NCBI RefSeq assembly: GCF_026586795.1
Contig: NZ_JAPFGY010000019.1
Coordinates: 1 to 64,000, forward strand
Length of the DNA stretch: 64,000 bases
Direction of reading: 5' to 3'
Origin: Erythrobacter sp. WG
Lineage (GTDB): Bacteria > Pseudomonadota > Alphaproteobacteria > Sphingomonadales > Sphingomonadaceae
The translations under genes were made by a program, and so were the position numbers. Positions 44,630-53,286 of this stretch are shown here, one piece after another (positions within the stretch are counted from its first letter, which is position 1; the number at the start of each line of letters is the position of its first letter). The notes beneath the pieces are model-generated. The model saw only the letters and a list, made by a program, of their open reading frames with translations. It did no database searches and was not told where the DNA came from.

Positions 44630-44938
44630 TTAGTCCTTTCGGGCGACCGGCGGGTTGTCGCCCAGATCCTCATACCACGCCTCGACCGGGCCGGTGAGCT
44701 TGATCGTCAGCGGCTGGCCTTTGCGATCGACCGCCTTGCCCGCCTGCACCCGCACCCAGCCTTCGGAAATCGAGTATTCCTCGATATCGGTGCGCACCCG
44801 GTCCTTGAAGCGGATGCCGACCCCGCGCTGGAGCTTCTCCGCGTCGAAGAATTCGCTGCGCGGATTGACCGACAGGCGATCGGGCGGAACGTCGTTGCCG
44901 GACGCGACGGGGGCGGTTTCGGGGGTTTCTTCGCTCAT
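44630..44938 (-). CDS. DUF3297 family protein
   Basis: A 102-aa soluble protein: PPDRLSVNPRSEFFDAEKLQ, then VGIRFKDRVRTDIEEYSISE and VEAWYEDLGDNPPVARKD, the pattern I associate with DUF3297, a small family of unknown function. It lies 64 nt upstream of der on the same strand and may be co-transcribed. The N-terminal 18 residues are low-complexity and the start is the first ATG. Confidence 0.8.
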   Translation of the reverse strand: MSEETPETAPVASGNDVPPDRLSVNPRSEFFDAEKLQRGVGIRFKDRVRTDIEEYSISEGWVRVQAGKAVDRKGQPLTIKLTGPVEAWYEDLGDNPPVARKD

Positions 44939-45069
44939 GGCCCGCGCCTCTATCGGTGGATTGGCCGGGCATCAAGCGTGTTGCGCTTGCCCTTTTCCCG
45001 CGAGACGGATAAGGGCGCTCGCTGATACGCGCGGGGGGCCATGCTTCCCGCGCGGCTTCGTTCGGGCAA

Positions 45070-45154
45070 GCGGGCGTGGCGAAATTGGTAGACGCACCAG
45101 ATTTAGGTTCTGGCATCGCAAGATGTGGGGGTTCGAGTCCCTTCGCCCGCACCA
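45070..45154 (+). tRNA. tRNA-Leu (anticodon UAG)
   Basis: A class II tRNA with a long variable arm: acceptor GCGGGCG/CGCCCGC, anticodon stem CCAGA/TCTGG around TTTAGGT (anticodon TAG), variable arm near CATCGCAAGATGTG, T-arm GGTTCGAGTCC and encoded CCA. It is 85 nt long and reads CUA (and other CUN) codons. Confidence 0.96.
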
Positions 45155-45218
45155 ATTCGCCGCGCGCGGCCAGTCCCGACCTTACGGATTTCTAGCGTAG
45201 AAGGCACCACCAGTTCCC

Positions 45219-46766
45219 ATGCAGACCCAGCAGACCGTCAACGAAGGCCTCAAGCGCGGCTACACGATCACGATCACCGCCGCGGAACTCGCCGCCAAGA
45301 TCGAGGCCGAGATCAAAAAGATCGCGCCGCAGGTCCGCATGCCCGGCTTCCGCCCTGGCAAGGTGCCCGCGAACCTCGTGAAGAAGATGCACGGCGAGGC
45401 GCTGCACGGCCAAGTGGTCAACGACACGATCCGCGAATCGGTCGACAAGCTGATCCGCGACGAGGCGCTGCGCCCGGCGATGCAGCCCGAGATCGGCCTC
45501 AACGAGGACTACGAGGAAGGCAAGGACGCCGCGATCACCGTCAGCCTCGAAGTGCTGCCGACCATCGAGGCGCCGGCGATCGACGGCCTCAAGCTCGAGA
45601 AGCTCGTCGTGCCCGTGACCGACGAACAGGTCGACGAGGCGCTGGGCAACATCGCGTCGCAGAACAAGAGCTACACCGACGCGCCCAAGACGAAGAAGGC
45701 CGCTGACGGCGACCAGTTGATCATCGACTTCGTCGGCAAGCTGGACGGCGTCGAGTTCGAAGGCGGCAAGGCCGAGGACGCCGCGCTGGTGCTCGGCTCG
45801 GGCACCTTCATCCCCGGCTTCGAGGACCAGCTCGTCGGCGTTAAGGCCGGGCAGGAAAAGACCATCACGGTCACCTTCCCCGAGAACTACCAGGCCGCGC
45901 ACCTCGCCGGCAAGGAAGCGACCTTCGACATCACCGTGAAGGCGGTGAAGGTCGAGGGCGAGACCAAGATCGACGAGGACTTCGCCAAGAGCCTCGGCCT
46001 CGACAGCCTCGACAAGCTGCGCGAGATCATGAAGGGCCAGCTCGAACAGCAGACCGCCGGCCTCACCCGCACCGCGATGAAGCGCGCCCTGCTCGATCAG
46101 CTGGCCGCGGGTCACAGCTTCGAGGTGCCGGGCACCATGGTCGAGGCCGAGTTCGCGCAGATCTGGCAGCAGCTCCAGCAGGAAGCCGCCAGCGAGGAAG
46201 ATCCGGCTGCCGCGCTCAAGCAGATCGAGGACGAGAAGGACGAGTACCGCTCCATCGCCGAGCGCCGCGTGCGCCTCGGCCTGCTGCTCTCGGAAATCGG
46301 CCAGGCGAACGGCGTCGAGATCAGCCAGCAGGAAATGTCCATGCTGATCCAGCAGGCGGCGATGCAGTATCGCCCCGAGGATCGCGAGCGTTTCGTGCAG
46401 TACATCCAGTCCGAGCCGATGGCCGCCGCCCAGCTGCGCGCGCCGCTTTACGAGGACAAGGTCGTCGACTTCCTGTTCGACAAGGCCGAAGTCACGGAAC
46501 GTGAAGTGACCGTGGAGGAACTCCAGGCCGCGATCGAGGCCGAGGACGGCGCCGCGCCCGCTCCGGCTCCGAAGAAGGCTGCCGCCAAGAAGAAGGCTCC
46601 GGCCAAGAAGGAAGCGGCCGCCGAGGAAGCGCCTGCTGCCGAAGAAGAAGCCAAGCCCGCGAAGAAGGCTGCCGCCAAGAAGGCCGCGCCCAAGGCGGAT
46701 GCGGCTCCGGCCGAGGACAAGCCTGCCAAGAAGGCCCCGGCCAAGAAGGCGGCTGCCAAGAAGTAA
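45219..46766 (+). CDS. tig: Trigger factor with Lys/Ala-rich tail
   Basis: A ribosome-bound chaperone with peptidyl-prolyl isomerase activity. The N-domain has the ribosome-binding signature MPGFRPGKVP (about residues 41-50); the FKBP-like domain spans about 160-245 (GDQLIIDFVGKLDG, LVGVKAGQEKTITVTFPENY), and the helical C-domain follows. The normal protein ends near residue 442. Here 73 extra residues follow, almost all Ala, Lys, Glu and Pro (AAAKKKAPAKKEAAAEEAP, KKAPAKKAAAKK), resembling histone-H1-like or nucleoid-protein tails. The frame is clean, so the tail is probably real. The gene is downstream of tRNA-Leu and not next to clpP. Confidence 0.95.
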   Translation: MQTQQTVNEGLKRGYTITITAAELAAKIEAEIKKIAPQVRMPGFRPGKVPANLVKKMHGEALHGQVVNDTIRESVDKLIRDEALRPAMQPEIGLNEDYEEGKDAAITVSLEVLPTIEAPAIDGLKLEKLVVPVTDEQVDEALGNIASQNKSYTDAPKTKKAADGDQLIIDFVGKLDGVEFEGGKAEDAALVLGSGTFIPGFEDQLVGVKAGQEKTITVTFPENYQAAHLAGKEATFDITVKAVKVEGETKIDEDFAKSLGLDSLDKLREIMKGQLEQQTAGLTRTAMKRALLDQLAAGHSFEVPGTMVEAEFAQIWQQLQQEAASEEDPAAALKQIEDEKDEYRSIAERRVRLGLLLSEIGQANGVEISQQEMSMLIQQAAMQYRPEDRERFVQYIQSEPMAAAQLRAPLYEDKVVDFLFDKAEVTEREVTVEELQAAIEAEDGAAPAPAPKKAAAKKKAPAKKEAAAEEAPAAEEEAKPAKKAAAKKAAPKADAAPAEDKPAKKAPAKKAAAKK

Positions 46767-46775
46767 GGCGCCAAA

Positions 46776-46874
46776 CTCCCCTCCCGCTTGCGGGAGGGGT
46801 TGGGGGGTGGGCTTCTCCCTTCCCTTGACGGTAGAGCCCCCACCCCCTGACCCCCTCCCCGAGGGGAGGGGGAG
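46776..46874. repeat. ~99-bp palindromic C/G-rich element between tig and amidase
   Basis: The left arm (CTCCCCTCCCGCTTGCGGGA and on to about 46813) and the right arm (from about 46836) are imperfect inverted repeats, and each arm also folds on itself (CCCCTCCCGCTTGCGGGAGGGG-type). It lies between convergent genes and may act as a two-way terminator. It resembles dispersed palindromic elements of sphingomonads. Confidence 0.75.
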
Positions 46875-46876
46875 AA

Positions 46877-48454
46877 TCAGGGCGACGGTTTCCACGGCGC
46901 GAAGGTCAGCGCGGGCAGCTTGGCTGTCCGCGCTTTTTCGTAGGCCGCGCCGGCCTTCAGCACCTCGTGGTCCTGCCACTGGCCGCCCATGATGCTGAGG
47001 CCGATCGGCAGCCCCTCGACCCCGCCCATCGGCACGGTGATATGCGGATAGCCCGCGATCGCGGCGAGATAGCCCGCGCCGATCCGGCCGCTGAAGTTGT
47101 CGCCGTTGACGAGATCGGTGCTCCACGCGGGCCCCTGCGTGGGGGCGACCAGAAAGCTCACCTTGTTGTCGGCGAGCAGCTTGTCGATCCCCTCGGCGCG
47201 GGTCAGGCGGCGCAGGGTGGCGATGTTCTTGGCATAGGCCTCGGCGTCGGTGGTCTTCAGCGCCTGCTCGAACAGGTCCTGCCCGAACCAGCGCAACTCC
47301 TCGCGCGCGTTGGCGGCGTTGAAGGTGACGAGGTCGGCAAGGCTGCGCGGCCCGCCGGTGCCCGGGCGGGTGGAGAGGTACTTGTCCATCTCTACCCGCA
47401 GCTCGTAGAGCAGCACCGGCAGCGAGGCCGCCCACATCTCGGGCGAGGGCTTGTACTCGACATCGACCACCTCGGCGCCCGCGCGCTTCAGGTCTGCGAG
47501 CGCCGCCTCGAACAGCGTCTTCACGTCGGCACGGCTCCCTGCCGCATCACGAAGCACGCCGATCCGCACACCCTTCAGCGAGGCTGTGTCGAGCCCGGCG
47601 GTGTAGTCGGTGACCCGCTTCGCCTCCAGCGTGACGGGATCTGCCTGGTCTTCGCCCGCGATGGCGGTGAGCAGCAGGGCGGCATCGTAGACGGTCTTCG
47701 TCATCGGCCCGGCGGTGTCCTGGCTCGAGGAGATCGGGACCACGTGGGTGCGGCTGACGATGCCGACCGAGGGCTTGAAGCCGACGAGGCCGTTGATGCT
47801 CGCGGGGCAGGTGATCGAGCCGTTGGTCTCCGAACCGATCGCCGCCCATGCGAAGCCCGCCGCCACGCCTGCGCCGCTGCCGGAGGAGGAGCCGCAGGTG
47901 TTGCGGTCGATGGCGTAGGGGTTGCGGGTGAGGCCGCCGACCGCGCTCCAGCCGCTGGTCGATCCGCTGGAGCGGATGTTCGCCCATTCGGAGAGGTTGG
48001 CCTTGCCCAGCACCACGCCGCCCGCGGCCCTCAGCTTGGCGATCAGCGGCGCATCGCGGCCCGTCGCGTTGTCCTTGAGGGCGAGGGAGCCGGCGGTGGT
48101 CGGCAGTTCGCGGGTCTCGATGTTGTCCTTGACGAGCACCGTGCGCCCCTTGAGCGGGAGGCGCTGGGCCGCGCGGACCTGCGCGGTGATGTCGGGCGCC
48201 AGGGCGATCACCGCGTTGATTCCCTGCGGCCCGTCGTCGAAGCGCATGATCCGGTACACCTGGCCGACGGCGGTGGCCTCGGCCGGGCCGCTGCTGGGGC
48301 CGAGCTTCTCGACGCCGGGCGGCAGCTCCACTTTCGGCACCTCGATCCGGACCACCGGCTTGTCGTCTGCGGCGGCTTCCTGTGCAAACGCGGCGCTGGC
48401 GGTGGTAACAAGAAGCAGGGCGAGGGCCGATCGGCCGATGGTGCGATGGATCAT
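46877..48454 (-). CDS. Amidase-signature enzyme, exported
   Basis: A 525-aa amidase with an N-terminal signal peptide (MIHRTIGRSALALLLVTTAS, ending AFAQ), so it acts in the periplasm. The Ser-cisSer-Lys triad is visible: Lys in VLVKDNIE, the cis-Ser in GSSSGSGAGVAAG and the nucleophile Ser in GSETNGSITCPAS. It looks like the GatA/peptide-amidase branch, but being exported it is not the tRNA amidotransferase. The substrate (amide, peptide amide or aryl amide) is unknown. I start at the ATG at 48454 because it opens the signal peptide. Confidence 0.9.
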   Translation of the reverse strand: MIHRTIGRSALALLLVTTASAAFAQEAAADDKPVVRIEVPKVELPPGVEKLGPSSGPAEATAVGQVYRIMRFDDGPQGINAVIALAPDITAQVRAAQRLPLKGRTVLVKDNIETRELPTTAGSLALKDNATGRDAPLIAKLRAAGGVVLGKANLSEWANIRSSGSTSGWSAVGGLTRNPYAIDRNTCGSSSGSGAGVAAGFAWAAIGSETNGSITCPASINGLVGFKPSVGIVSRTHVVPISSSQDTAGPMTKTVYDAALLLTAIAGEDQADPVTLEAKRVTDYTAGLDTASLKGVRIGVLRDAAGSRADVKTLFEAALADLKRAGAEVVDVEYKPSPEMWAASLPVLLYELRVEMDKYLSTRPGTGGPRSLADLVTFNAANAREELRWFGQDLFEQALKTTDAEAYAKNIATLRRLTRAEGIDKLLADNKVSFLVAPTQGPAWSTDLVNGDNFSGRIGAGYLAAIAGYPHITVPMGGVEGLPIGLSIMGGQWQDHEVLKAGAAYEKARTAKLPALTFAPWKPSP

Positions 48455-48554
48455 GGCCGACAGATGTGCCACGCCTGCGCCACGGCTCAAGTGGGAAAAC
48501 ACCTGTGACGTCGGCGCGCGCCCCCGGGCAATTCACAGGGACAAGGTAAACGCC

Positions 48555-48582
48555 CTTGAAATTGCCCCTGAGGCTCCGACAT
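48555..48582 (+). promoter_or_regulatory. Sigma-32-like heat-shock promoter of clpP
   Basis: CTTGAAA (48555-48561), 14 nt, then CCGACAT (48576-48582) resembles the RpoH consensus CTTGAAA-N11-15-CCCCATNT. It would start transcription about 30 nt before the clpP ATG. rpoH itself is at 58337. Confidence 0.65.
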
Positions 48583-48618
48583 AGCCGTGACGAAACACCT
48601 GAAGGACGAAGAACCCAC

Positions 48619-49323
48619 ATGATCGACCTGTTCGGCAACTCCGGCGAGACCTACGGCACCCAGGGGCAATTCACCCGCGATCCGGTCACCGGCGCGCTGG
48701 TGCCGGTGGTGGTCGAGCAGACCAGCCGGGGCGAACGCAGCTTCGACATCTTCAGCCGCCTGCTGCGTGAGCGCATCGTCTTCGTGAACGGCCAGGTCGA
48801 GGACGGCATGGCCTCGCTGATCATCGCCCAGCTGCTGTTCCTCGAAAGCGAAAATCCTTCGAAGCCGATTTCCATGTACATCAACTCGCCGGGCGGGGTG
48901 GTGACGGCGGGCCTCGCGATCTTCGATACCATGCAGTACATCAAGCCGCGCGTGTCGACGGTGTGCATCGGCCAGGCCGCGTCGATGGGCAGCTTCCTGC
49001 TCGCCGCGGGCGAGCCGGGGATGCGGATCGCGCTCCCCAATGCGCGGATCATGGTCCACCAGCCCTCGGGCGGGGCGCGCGGGATGGCCGCCGACATCGA
49101 GATCCAGGCGCGCGAGATCCTGCGCATCCGGGCGCGCATGAACGATCTCTACGTCAAGTTCACCGGCCGCTCTCTTGAAGAGATCGAGAAGGCGATGGAC
49201 CGCGACACCTTCCTCGAGGCCGAGGAGGCGCGTGCCTTCGGCCTCGTCGACAAGGTGTTCGAGACCCGGCCCGAGAACGAGGAAACCGGCGTCGAGGACG
49301 GTTCGGGCGGCGCGCCTGAGTAA
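48619..49323 (+). CDS. clpP: ATP-dependent Clp protease proteolytic subunit
   Basis: A 234-aa serine protease forming the barrel of ClpXP/ClpAP. The catalytic Ser is in GQAASMGS (S122) and His in IMVHQPSGG (H147), with the Asp in the AMDRDTF region. Compared with E. coli it has ~15 extra N-terminal residues and an acidic C-terminal tail ([18 protein letters not shown]). The ATG at 48619 is the natural start; frames upstream are leader. It is followed by clpX after 209 nt. Confidence 0.96.
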   Translation: MIDLFGNSGETYGTQGQFTRDPVTGALVPVVVEQTSRGERSFDIFSRLLRERIVFVNGQVEDGMASLIIAQLLFLESENPSKPISMYINSPGGVVTAGLAIFDTMQYIKPRVSTVCIGQAASMGSFLLAAGEPGMRIALPNARIMVHQPSGGARGMAADIEIQAREILRIRARMNDLYVKFTGRSLEEIEKAMDRDTFLEAEEARAFGLVDKVFETRPENEETGVEDGSGGAPE

Positions 49324-49384
49324 CACCCCCTACCTCGCTGCGCCCGCCATCTGCACCGCGGCGGGACAGGCTGCGACAAGCCGT

Positions 49385-49462
49385 GGTTTTCCCGCGCCTT
49401 CGCGAAGGCGTGCCCCATGGTAAGGGCACGAAAACCCGCGCGATGTGTTGATTCATCGCGCG
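49385..49462. other. Structured intergenic region between clpP and clpX
   Basis: An outer pairing GGTTTT (49385-49390)/AAAACC (49431-49436) could enclose two hairpins, CGCCTTCGCGAAGGCG (49395-49410) and TGCCC/GGGCA (49411-49428), a three-way-junction shape. A second inverted repeat, CGCGCGATG/CATCGCGCG, covers 49437-49462. The region may contain a clpX promoter, an attenuator or an RNA element. Confidence 0.45.
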
Positions 49463-49532
49463 CGAACGATACACTTGCAGAATCCGCCCGGGCTGTCTCG
49501 GCACCCCGGGCCGCGGATTCGAGGACACAGGA

Positions 49533-50801
49533 ATGACCAAATTGAGCGGATCCGACAGCAAGAGCACCCTCTACTGCAGCTTCTGCGGGAAGTCGCAGCA
49601 CGAGGTGCGCAAGCTCATCGCCGGCCCCACCGTGTTCATCTGCGATGAATGCGTTGAGCTCTGCAACGACATCATCCGTGAAGAGACCAAGGCCGGGATC
49701 GCCGGCAAGAAGGACGGCGAGATCCCCACGCCGATGGACATCTTCACCACTTTGAACGACTACGTGATCGGCCAGGACCGGGCGAAACGCGTGCTCTCGG
49801 TCGCGGTGCACAACCACTACAAGCGGCTCAAGCACTCCGGCAAGGCGGGCGATGTCGAACTGGCGAAGTCGAACATCCTGCTCGTCGGCCCCACCGGCTC
49901 GGGCAAGACCCTGCTCGCGCAGACGCTCGCGCGCACCTTCGACGTGCCCTTCACCATGGCCGATGCCACCACGCTGACCGAAGCCGGCTACGTGGGCGAG
50001 GACGTCGAGAACATCATCCTCAAGCTGCTCCAGGCCTCCGACTACAATGTCGAGAAGGCCCAGCACGGGATCGTCTATATCGACGAGATCGACAAGATCA
50101 CCCGCAAGGCCGAGAACCCCTCGATCACCCGCGACGTTTCGGGTGAGGGCGTGCAGCAGGCGCTGCTGAAGCTGATGGAAGGCACCACCGCGAGCGTTCC
50201 GCCGCAGGGCGGGCGCAAGCATCCGCAGCAGGAATTCCTGCAGGTCGACACGACCAACATCCTGTTCATCTGCGGCGGCGCCTTTGCCGGCCTCGACAAG
50301 ATCATCGCCGACCGCTTGCAGAAGCGCTCGATCGGCTTCGGCGCGCATGTCGCCGATCCCGATAAGCGCCGCGTGGGTGAATTGCTCGAGAAGTCCGAGC
50401 CTGAGGATCTCCTCAAGTTCGGCCTGATCCCCGAATTCGTCGGCCGCCTGCCGGTGATCGCCACGCTGCACGATCTCGACGTGCCCGCGCTGGTGACGAT
50501 CCTCAAGGAGCCGAAGAACGCGCTGGTCAAGCAGTACCGCAAGCTGTTCGAGCTGGAAGACGTCGAACTTACCTTCACCGACGATGCGCTCCAGGCGATC
50601 GCCGAGCGTGCGATCAAGCGCAAGACCGGCGCACGCGGGCTGCGTTCGATCGTCGAGGGCCTGCTGCTCGACACGATGTTCGACCTGCCCGACATGGAAG
50701 GCGTCACCGAAATCGTGATCGACGCCGATGTGGTCGCGGGCAAGAAGGAACCGATCCGGGTGCATGGCGGCGAGGCTGCGAAGAAGGAAGAGGCGGCGTA
50801 A
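49533..50801 (+). CDS. clpX: ATP-dependent Clp protease ATP-binding subunit ClpX
   Basis: A 422-aa AAA+ unfoldase that feeds ClpP. The zinc finger has C15, C18, C37 and C40 (YCSFCGK, FICDEC). Walker A is GPTGSGKT, Walker B region [10 protein letters not shown], the pore loop [10 protein letters not shown], and the ClpP-binding IGF loop is SIGFGAH. Sensor 2 is in [10 protein letters not shown]. All blocks are standard. ACAGGA lies 6 nt upstream of the ATG. In alphaproteobacteria ClpXP also degrades cell-cycle regulators such as CtrA. Confidence 0.97.
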   Translation: MTKLSGSDSKSTLYCSFCGKSQHEVRKLIAGPTVFICDECVELCNDIIREETKAGIAGKKDGEIPTPMDIFTTLNDYVIGQDRAKRVLSVAVHNHYKRLKHSGKAGDVELAKSNILLVGPTGSGKTLLAQTLARTFDVPFTMADATTLTEAGYVGEDVENIILKLLQASDYNVEKAQHGIVYIDEIDKITRKAENPSITRDVSGEGVQQALLKLMEGTTASVPPQGGRKHPQQEFLQVDTTNILFICGGAFAGLDKIIADRLQKRSIGFGAHVADPDKRRVGELLEKSEPEDLLKFGLIPEFVGRLPVIATLHDLDVPALVTILKEPKNALVKQYRKLFELEDVELTFTDDALQAIAERAIKRKTGARGLRSIVEGLLLDTMFDLPDMEGVTEIVIDADVVAGKKEPIRVHGGEAAKKEEAA

Positions 50802-50938
50802 GTCATTGCGCCCTTAATAGCCGGGCGGCGGAAATCCGTCCGCCCTGGCTTTCCTCACGTCTTTGTTGGCCCATCGCTTCGCTATTTGAGGCCATAAGCT
50901 GGGGCGGGTGTACAGCCTTGCGGTTGCTGCGCGGCCGG

Positions 50939-51667
50939 TCAGCGGCTCCCGGAGCGCCTCAGCAGCTCGGAGACGGTGACAACCTCGTAGCCCTGCGAAT
51001 GCAAGCCATCGAGGATGATCGGCAGCGCTTCGCGCGCGACGTGATTGTGTTGATACATCGGGTGGATCAGGATGATTGATCCCGGCCGGACACGGGCCAG
51101 AATGTCCTGCGCAAAGGCGCGGGGCTCGGTGAATCTCTCGGGCTGATCCTCGACGTCCCACATGATCGTCCGGTAACCGGCGCGCTCAGCTTCCAGCGGC
51201 AAGCCGATCAGCCGCTTGCCGAATGGCGGGCGGAATAGGTTCGTGTCGCTTCCCGCGGCCTTCAGCAGTGCGTCCGTTCGCGCGATTTCAGCGGCATAGA
51301 AGGCCTGCGAGCGGCCAAGGTTGCGCTGGTGCGAGTAGGTGTGATTGCCGAGCTCGTGCCCGGCAGCGACGAGGCGCTCGGCCTGACCGGGGAATCGCTC
51401 CATCCGGTTGCCTATGAGGAAAAAGGTGGCGGTGATCCCGCGCGGCCCCAAGGCGGCAAGCACCGCGTCGACACCTTCCGGGGTGGGCCCGTCATCGAAC
51501 GTCAGGGCGACCACCTTGCCCTCGGTGTTCACGCGGCACGTCACTTCGCCCACCAGTTGAAAGCAGCGCGCCTTCGAGAGCTGCCAGACAGCGGCGGCCG
51601 AGAGTGTGAGAACGATCGCGGAGGCGATGATGGTGGTGCGAAAGCGAGCGTTTCGGGCGACTTTCAT
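50939..51667 (-). CDS. Polysaccharide deacetylase (NodB domain), membrane-anchored
   Basis: A 242-aa carbohydrate esterase family 4 protein. An N-terminal hydrophobic helix (about residues 10-30, TTIIASAIVLTLSAAAVWQL) anchors or exports it. NodB motifs are intact: TFDDGPTP (catalytic base and metal Asp), HTYSH (metal His), RPPFGK and ILIHP. It would N-deacetylate peptidoglycan or an exopolysaccharide. The ATG at 51667 is used; a TTG two codons earlier is open but unlikely. It is convergent with clpX and downstream of the fasciclin genes, from which a terminator separates it. Confidence 0.9.
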   Translation of the reverse strand: MKVARNARFRTTIIASAIVLTLSAAAVWQLSKARCFQLVGEVTCRVNTEGKVVALTFDDGPTPEGVDAVLAALGPRGITATFFLIGNRMERFPGQAERLVAAGHELGNHTYSHQRNLGRSQAFYAAEIARTDALLKAAGSDTNLFRPPFGKRLIGLPLEAERAGYRTIMWDVEDQPERFTEPRAFAQDILARVRPGSIILIHPMYQHNHVAREALPIILDGLHSQGYEVVTVSELLRRSGSR

Positions 51668-51697
51668 GGCCAAAGGTTAAGCTTTCCTGCCGGCGAC

Positions 51698-51740
51698 GCA
51701 AACCAAACCCCGCCCGGCCCTGGAGGAAGGCCGGACGGGG
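51698..51740 (-). terminator. Terminator of the first fasciclin gene
   Basis: A 12-bp stem with one mismatch (CCCCGCCCGGCC, 51708-51719, with GGCCGGACGGGG, 51729-51740), followed on the minus strand by TTTGGTTTG. A second stem (GCGCTGCCCCTC, 51750-51761, with GAGGGGCAGCGC, 51781-51792) lies between it and the stop. Confidence 0.8.
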
Positions 51741-51809
51741 TCGGAGGAAGCGCTGCCCCTCGGGTGGGGGATGAGGGGGAGAGGGGCAGCGCCAGCCGGA
51801 AAACCGGAC

Positions 51810-52364
51810 TCAGGCCGGCAGGAACACCCCGTCGGTCACATGGACCACGCCGTTCGACGTCGCGACATCGGCCTGCGTCACGGCGGTGGCACGGCCCTTT
51901 TCGTCGGTGATCACGATCTTGCCGCCCGAGAGGCGCGCGGTCAGTTCGCCGCCCGCGAGCGTTTCGATCACCGCCTCGCCGTGCCCCTGCTTGATCAGCT
52001 TGACGAGGTCGGCGCTGGTCACCTTGCCTGCGACCGCGTGGTAGGTGAGGATGCCGGTCAGCGTGCCCTTGTTAGCGGGCTTCACGAGGGTCGCCACGGT
52101 GCCCTCAGGCAGCTTGGCAAATGCGGTGTCGGTGGGGGCGAAGACGGTGAAGGGGCCGGGGCTCGACAGGGTGTCGACCAGCCCCGCCGCCTTGACTGCG
52201 GTGACCAGCGTGTTGTGGACGCCGGTGCTCATCGCCACCTCCACGATGTTCGGCCTTGCAGCGGCCGCCGCCTTGTGGCCGTGCGCGGCGGCGGGGAGGG
52301 CGGCAAGCCCGCCGGTCATGGCGAGGGCGGCGGCGGCGGCGGCAAGGATGTGCTTGGTATTCAT
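51810..52364 (-). CDS. Fasciclin-domain secreted protein
   Basis: A 184-aa protein with a signal peptide (about residues 1-27, ending LPAAAH) and one fasciclin (FAS1) domain: TVFAPTDTAFAKLPEGTV, ILTYHAVAGKVTSADLV and the final [14 protein letters not shown]1 domains are adhesion or interaction modules at the cell surface. It is a close paralogue of the protein at 52597, with a parallel terminator, promoter motif and leader hairpin, so the pair arose by tandem duplication. It probably belongs to the regulon of the ECF sigma factor at 54057. Confidence 0.9.
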   Translation of the reverse strand: MNTKHILAAAAAALAMTGGLAALPAAAHGHKAAAAARPNIVEVAMSTGVHNTLVTAVKAAGLVDTLSSPGPFTVFAPTDTAFAKLPEGTVATLVKPANKGTLTGILTYHAVAGKVTSADLVKLIKQGHGEAVIETLAGGELTARLSGGKIVITDEKGRATAVTQADVATSNGVVHVTDGVFLPA

Positions 52365-52400
52365 GGCGGGGCCTTTCGTGGCGGGATGGTTGGGTCGGTC

Positions 52401-52454
52401 GGCAAGCCCTCCCGCCTGCCTCGAATGCTACGGAACCCTGCGGCAGCCGGATGC
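52401..52454 (-). promoter_or_regulatory. Promoter motif and leader hairpin of fasciclin gene 1
   Basis: On the minus strand GCATCC (52454-52449) and CGTA (52432-52429) are separated by 16 nt; downstream a leader hairpin GGCAGGC/GCTTGCC (52420-52401) includes the block GCGGGAGGGCTTGC. The same three elements occur before the paralogue. Confidence 0.6.
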
Positions 52455-52489
52455 AGAGCCCTGTCCCGATGCGCTTTGCTGTCCGGCCA

Positions 52490-52529
52490 AGAAAAACCCC
52501 ACCGGACCCAAGGGGAAGGTCCGGCGGGG
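52490..52529 (-). terminator. Terminator of the second fasciclin gene
   Basis: A 12-bp stem with one mismatch (CCCCACCGGACC, 52497-52508, with GGTCCGGCGGGG, 52518-52529), followed on the minus strand by TTTTTCTTGG. It is a sequence parallel of the terminator at 51698. Confidence 0.92.
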
Positions 52530-52596
52530 TCGGGCAAGGCGCGGCCCCTCGGTTGAGGGGATGGGGGCGAGAAACCGCGCCCGCCGATCAGGCCGC

Positions 52597-53154
52597 TCAA
52601 GCGGGGAGGAACACCCCGTCGGTGACGTGGATCACGCCGTTCGAGGTCTTCACGTCCGCCTTGGTGACGGTGGTGCGGCCGCCCTTGGCATCGGTGATCA
52701 CGACCTTGCCGCCCTCGAGCGCGGCGGTCAGCTTGCCGCCCTGCACGGTGGTGATCGTCGCCTTGCCGCCGTTGGCGTTGATGAGCTTGACGAGATCGGC
52801 CGAGGTCACCGCGCCGGGGACGGCGTGGTAGGTGAGGACCGCGGTGAGCGTCGCCTTGTTCTCGGGCTTGACCAGCGTCTCGACGGTGCCGGCGGGCAGC
52901 TTGGCGAAGGCAGCGTCAGTGGGCGCGAAGACCGTGAAGGGGCCGGGGCCGGACAGCGTGTCGACGAGGCCGGCAGCCTTCACGGCGGTCACGAGGGTGT
53001 TGTGCATCCCCGTGCTGGTCGCGGTCTCGACGATGTTCGCGTCGGCCTTGGCGGCCGCGTTGTGCATATCGGCCATGGCGGGCACGGCAACGAGGCCGCT
53101 GGTGGCGGCGAGGGCGGCACCGACGGCGAGGGTCAGGGTCGTCTTGGGGTTCAC
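52597..53154 (-). CDS. Fasciclin-domain secreted protein
   Basis: A 185-aa secreted protein: signal peptide (about residues 1-29, ending VPAMAD) and one FAS1 domain ([50 protein letters not shown]). I start at the GTG at 53154, which has GGAGAAAAA upstream and opens the signal peptide; earlier codons in frame lack a site. It is about two thirds identical by eye to the downstream paralogue. It lies 132 nt after the anti-sigma gene with its own terminator and promoter motif, so it is probably expressed strongly when the sigma factor is free. Confidence 0.9.
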   Translation of the reverse strand: MNPKTTLTLAVGAALAATSGLVAVPAMADMHNAAAKADANIVETATSTGMHNTLVTAVKAAGLVDTLSGPGPFTVFAPTDAAFAKLPAGTVETLVKPENKATLTAVLTYHAVPGAVTSADLVKLINANGGKATITTVQGGKLTAALEGGKVVITDAKGGRTTVTKADVKTSNGVIHVTDGVFLPA

Positions 53155-53182
53155 GATTTTTCTCCGTTCTTGAATGTCACGT

Positions 53183-53236
53183 GTGCAAGCCCTCCCGCTT
53201 GCACAAGGGTTTACGCGCAAACGGCGGATCGGATGC
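53183..53236 (-). promoter_or_regulatory. Promoter motif and leader hairpin of fasciclin gene 2
   Basis: On the minus strand GCATCC (53236-53231) and CGTA (53215-53212) are 15 nt apart, and the hairpin GTGCAAGC/GCTTGCAC (53204-53183) begins where the mRNA would start. The hairpin stem differs from that of the paralogue by paired changes. Confidence 0.6.
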
Positions 53237-53286
53237 GCTGCTCGCCCAAGACAGGGACGAGTGGTCGCACGGTTGCGGCGAAGCGC

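Noticed and set aside
45192-47435. 747-codon minus-strand frame opposite tig
   Set aside because: It spans the end of tig, a repeat and part of the amidase gene, and its composition is that of antisense codons (Leu/Gly/Arg strings). Trigger factor on the + strand is certain.
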